In this document: positions 32,291 to 35,324 of the stretch, one piece after another
Position numbering within the stretch: position 1 is the stretch's first letter
Layout of the letters: each line of letters begins with the position of its first letter
Origin: CAZKUB01 sp964592335
GTDB lineage: Archaea > Thermoplasmatota > E2 > DHVEG-1
Length of the DNA stretch: 35,324 nucleotides
NCBI GenBank assembly: GCA_964592335.1
Contig: CAZQEU010000008.1
Location: 1-35,324 of the forward strand
Direction: 5' to 3'
Position numbers and translations under genes: made by a program
The notes under the pieces: model-generated
Told to the model about the DNA's origin: nothing
The model's input: only the letters and a program-made list of their open reading frames with translations
Databases searched by the model: none

Positions 32291-35158
32291 ATGGACGATA
32301 TGTTAACAGGAATTTCATCGAATTATCTATATTTTCATGGTAAAAAACCAAAACGCGTATCTGATTTTCACAGCCCATACTTCTTGGCTTTTGTACCAGA
32401 AGGAAGAAATATAAACTCATGCAGATCAGAGTTGCTTAAAAAAATAGAGGACGAAACATCTGATTCTAACCCACTTTCAAAGATAGAAAATCTTGGAGAA
32501 ATAGAGAATTATCGTAGTTTCTGGGATTTTAACAAAAACCTTAAAGTTTTCAAGGTTTTTACTAAAAAATCATATTTTGTACCAGAAATAAGTGATCATT
32601 TGTTCTTTTATCATAATCTTTATACAGGAGAGCATGACATCCCCTATCAACAGAGAGCACTCTCCGATCTTGCAGCAAGTAACAAAACATGGATTTATGA
32701 CTCAAAAGGTGCAAAAAAGAAGCTTAATCTTCTTGTTTATGATATTGAAACCACTGAGTTTCAGAAAGGATTAGATAATGTTCCAATAGACATAATTGGT
32801 TATTCAAATTTTGATGTCAAGTTTGAATCTTCAAAGAGTCTTGAAACAGAGGAGTTCAGCTTTGATATACTCGATCTTCCTCAAAGTTGGGAAGAACCTG
32901 AAATCGTGCAGCTTGTATCACGTAATGTTGATGAAGAAATAGATAATCTATCTGATTTTTGTAAAATTGTAATGAATAATGACATAGTCTCAGGTCATAA
33001 CATAATAGGTTTTGATAACTTTCAGATATACAATAGGCTTAACTGGATTATAAAAACACATAACGAACGACTTAAATCAGATACAAGAAAAGTATTTCAA
33101 GATTTTTTGAGCAACTATGCAAAGCCTGATAAATCATTTCATTTTGGAACAAGCTCTGATGCTGTTCAGTTTTATCCAGCAAGCCTTGATACTTATCTTG
33201 GAGCAAGAAAATTTTACTCATTTTTAAATGAGTTTAGCCTCAAAGCCGTTGCTCCTTTCCTTGGAGTAGAAATCAAAGACCGTCTTATTCTTACACCAGA
33301 TCAGATAAAAATAGATGATAGAACACTAAAATACAATAAGCACGATGTAATGGAGCAGCTCGGTGTTACTCTTAATCTCGTCCAGCAGGCACTTCCTCTA
33401 TCTTTTACCACGTGTCTTCCTTTTGACATGCTTCTTTCTTCAGGCGCGGTTTATATGTGGGATCATATGTCCATGATAAGGGCATCTGTTCAAAAAAAGA
33501 TTATGCCACCAATTTGCCGTGTTTTATCTATATCTCAGGTTCTTTCTAAATATTTCAAGGGATGTGATTCAGCAACAGATATCGTCAGAAAAGCAAAAGA
33601 TAGAAAAGAACAGCTTTCAAAGGATTTTGTAAGGGTCATAAAATATGGAGAGGAAATACCTGCATGGATGCAAGATCCCAATGTTGTATACAATGAAAAC
33701 CACAAGGATTCAGATGATATCCTTAATTATCATATGCCAGGTGGTATGACTATAAAACCAGATAAAGATGCAGATTCTCATTTTGTCCCCTGGTGGTATG
33801 TATTAGTAGCTGATGTTGGAGCAATGTATCCTACAATTCTTAAGGCTATGAATATAGGCGGGGATACTGTTCGTCTTGCAAAAAAAAGCGAGGAACCTGA
33901 TGATTATATATGGCTTAAGAGAGTATCTAAAAAATTCCTTGATAAAAGAGAAATTCATTACAGAGAAGTAGGAGATGAAGACTCTTTTGCAGATAAAGGT
34001 TATATTATAGGTGTTAAAATCGATGACAAGCCAGGTGTTGTCAACTGTGCAATGACTGGTATTATGAGCATGATTGCAAAGACAAAAAATGAGCTTAAAG
34101 AAGCAAATAAAAGGAATAATAAATCAGAGCTTCAACGTTTAAAGATGATGTATCAAAGTGTCAAAGGAGCACGAAACGCGGGAACTCATGGCATCATGTC
34201 AGCCCCAGGTGTATCCGGTCGTCAATTCAATTTATGGGGTGCAGCAACGATTACCACAAAGGGGCAGGCAATTCTTTCAGACAGTCTAGATTATCTTAAA
34301 AATAAAGGTATAAGAGTTGTTTACGGCGATACAGACGGAATATACCTTGGATGTTCCCGATCTGTTGGAAATATTCCAAAGCTTTCTAAAGCATTAGGAT
34401 TAAATGTTTCTGAAAATGAAAAGGATTGGATTACAAAACCAGATGATGCTATAAATGCTATAGAAGAATGTAATCTTAAATGGCAGAAGGAACTTAATTA
34501 TCCTGATTTTGAGCTTGAACCAGAAAATCATGATGCAATGATATTTGTAAAACACAAAAATTATCTCATATTTGATACAAAAAACGGTAAAATAGAACTT
34601 ATCACAAAAGGAAATAACTTCAAAGGATCAGATAAGGCAAACATTGCAAGAAAGGTTCTAAAACAGATTATGATTGAAGTTTTAAGAGAGAATCCTTCAT
34701 GGGAAAATGAAGAAGATGCAAGGAAAAATATTAAGAATTGTATTCTTGAAAAAACCGGCGAGATACTCTCAGACTTAGATCTCAAAGAGGTAGACCTCAA
34801 GGATTTAACACTAATTCAATCTGTTCAACCTGCAAAACGCTATAAACCAAATCAGAACGGCAGCCTGTCTACCTTTGGTAAACGTGCATTAGCCCTTGAA
34901 AAACTGTTAGGTAAACCTATTAGAAGCAGAACAAAGTTTAGATTTGTTGTTACAAAGCGATCCCTTCCAGGTATTACTAATCCTTCAAAGAGTGGTGTTA
35001 AACCAATTGATTTTATGTACCCTGTTGAAAAGTTAGAAAATCCTGCTCAAATTGATCTTGACTGGTATAAAAAAATGATTGAAAACTATATACAGGGTGC
35101 TTTTGGCCTGAGCGGAGTTGCTACTACTGAGCAAACAGGTCTTGATTCTTGGATGTAA
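32291..35158 (+). CDS. polB: family B DNA polymerase with 3'-5' exonuclease, divergent motifs
   Basis: About 955 residues. Exonuclease motifs are intact: Exo I DIETTEF, Exo II HNIIGFDNFQIY and Exo III YNKHDVMEQ. Polymerase motif A reads VADVGAMYPTI where most PolB have DFxSLYPSI. Motif B reads KGARNAGTHGIMS where the usual core is Kx3NSxYG. Motif C is YGDTDGIYLG and normal. So the catalytic aspartates are present but the nucleotide-binding helix is unusual. The N-terminal region before Exo I (about 150 residues) is also poorly conserved. ATG 32291 follows GGGGGA by about 12 bases; TTG 32267 is an alternative. Genome replication or repair is the likely role; other PolB or PolD genes cannot be judged from this window. 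Confidence 0.9.
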   Translation: MDDMLTGISSNYLYFHGKKPKRVSDFHSPYFLAFVPEGRNINSCRSELLKKIEDETSDSNPLSKIENLGEIENYRSFWDFNKNLKVFKVFTKKSYFVPEISDHLFFYHNLYTGEHDIPYQQRALSDLAASNKTWIYDSKGAKKKLNLLVYDIETTEFQKGLDNVPIDIIGYSNFDVKFESSKSLETEEFSFDILDLPQSWEEPEIVQLVSRNVDEEIDNLSDFCKIVMNNDIVSGHNIIGFDNFQIYNRLNWIIKTHNERLKSDTRKVFQDFLSNYAKPDKSFHFGTSSDAVQFYPASLDTYLGARKFYSFLNEFSLKAVAPFLGVEIKDRLILTPDQIKIDDRTLKYNKHDVMEQLGVTLNLVQQALPLSFTTCLPFDMLLSSGAVYMWDHMSMIRASVQKKIMPPICRVLSISQVLSKYFKGCDSATDIVRKAKDRKEQLSKDFVRVIKYGEEIPAWMQDPNVVYNENHKDSDDILNYHMPGGMTIKPDKDADSHFVPWWYVLVADVGAMYPTILKAMNIGGDTVRLAKKSEEPDDYIWLKRVSKKFLDKREIHYREVGDEDSFADKGYIIGVKIDDKPGVVNCAMTGIMSMIAKTKNELKEANKRNNKSELQRLKMMYQSVKGARNAGTHGIMSAPGVSGRQFNLWGAATITTKGQAILSDSLDYLKNKGIRVVYGDTDGIYLGCSRSVGNIPKLSKALGLNVSENEKDWITKPDDAINAIEECNLKWQKELNYPDFELEPENHDAMIFVKHKNYLIFDTKNGKIELITKGNNFKGSDKANIARKVLKQIMIEVLRENPSWENEEDARKNIKNCILEKTGEILSDLDLKEVDLKDLTLIQSVQPAKRYKPNQNGSLSTFGKRALALEKLLGKPIRSRTKFRFVVTKRSLPGITNPSKSGVKPIDFMYPVEKLENPAQIDLDWYKKMIENYIQGAFGLSGVATTEQTGLDSWM

Positions 35159-35198
35159 ATAATTTGAAATTATAAGGAGAGCAACAGGAGAAAAAATC

Positions 35199-35275
35199 AC
35201 AGTAAACTATTTATTTAGGCATTTTATTTAAAAAATGGGGGACATAGTTATAGATAAGTTGGGGAGGTTTACTGT
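35199..35275. repeat. inverted repeat after polB
   Basis: ACAGTAAAC (35199-35207) and GTTTACTGT (35267-35275) are a perfect nine-base inverted pair 59 bases apart. They flank a TATTTATTT stretch and an ATG at 35235. They may be binding sites around a promoter or a long-range RNA stem. Confidence 0.4.
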
Positions 35276-35324
35276 ACCTGCTTTCCGCTTAGAGGCGCAT
35301 TCCTCCTATCAATGCATCCCGTCC
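35235..35324 (+). other. open reading start at window edge, nature unresolved
   Basis: An ATG at 35235 lies about 25 bases after TATTTATTT and opens a frame of 30 codons that runs off the window (begins MGDIVIDKLGRFTVPAF). The base composition here is richer in G and C than in neighbouring genes, which would also suit an RNA gene. I cannot decide between a truncated leaderless protein gene and a structured RNA. Confidence 0.25.

Noticed and set aside
35266..35324. Possible 3' part of a 23S rRNA gene on the minus strand
   Set aside because: CTCTAAGCGG-AAAGC resembles the conserved CATCTAAGCGGGAAGC of 23S rRNA, and GGACGGGAT lies upstream, but the pairing partner of that helix (CCGCTGAAAG) is missing and the spacing is wrong. 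Likely chance similarity.
1..35324. CRISPR arrays and rRNA operons
   Set aside because: No regularly spaced repeats and no clear rRNA conserved blocks were seen.

Overview
The window is AT-rich archaeal chromosome. Diagnostic archaeal genes are sn-glycerol-1-phosphate dehydrogenase (archaeal lipid backbone), RNA polymerase subunits H, B, A' and A'', L30e, a short KH-only NusA, GatE, archaeal CoaD, a Trm5-like methyltransferase, an intron-containing tRNA-Tyr and two surface proteins ending in PGF-CTERM-type tails. The unsplit rpoB, the PGF-CTERM proteins and the mix of small proteins suggest a euryarchaeal lineage, most likely Thermoplasmatota-like. That placement is an inference, not a measurement.

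Layout. 1-4.1 kb: a DUF63 membrane protein (cut by the window edge) divergent from egsA, then a membrane-anchored unknown, a bacterial-type metK and a small DUF6015-like protein, all on the minus strand. 4.2-7.3 kb: an accessory-looking stretch with a DUF5678 protein plus retropepsin-like protease, a ribbon-helix-helix regulator divergent from a SWIM-finger DDE transposase, and an anchored protein of three extracellular repeats. 7.5-16.2 kb: tRNA-Lys followed by rpoH-rpoB-rpoA1-rpoA2-rpl30e-nusA, ended by a T-run. RpoA'' carries an unusual lysine-rich tail of about 100 residues. 16.25-19.6 kb: a four-gene flavin/iron-sulfur operon laid out like the dye-linked L-proline dehydrogenase clusters of Thermococcales. 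Its first gene appears to start at CTG. 19.7-22.3 kb: gatE and a family 2 glycosyltransferase. 22.4-26.4 kb: a 1240-residue PGF-CTERM surface protein behind a long leader that can fold into a branched RNA. 26.4-28.15 kb: a DUF211 protein, a zinc ribbon protein, tRNA-Tyr with intron, trm5-like and tRNA-Thr, with the trm5 stop codon inside the tRNA. 28.15-32.2 kb: a NosD/PKD surface protein, coaD, a small unknown and an HDAC-fold deacetylase. 32.3-35.16 kb: a family B DNA polymerase with unusual motifs A and B.

Functional themes are transcription (the rpo operon), translation support (three tRNAs, GatE, Trm5, L30e), cell envelope (G1P dehydrogenase, glycosyltransferase, two PGF-CTERM proteins, the repeat protein) and amino-acid oxidation (the four-subunit complex). 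The strongest candidate for something undescribed is the folded RNA leader of the large surface protein (about 26172-26276, minus strand). Next are the RpoA'' tail, the PolB motif changes, the tRNA-Thr/trm5 overlap and the operator-like repeats between the RHH gene and the transposase.
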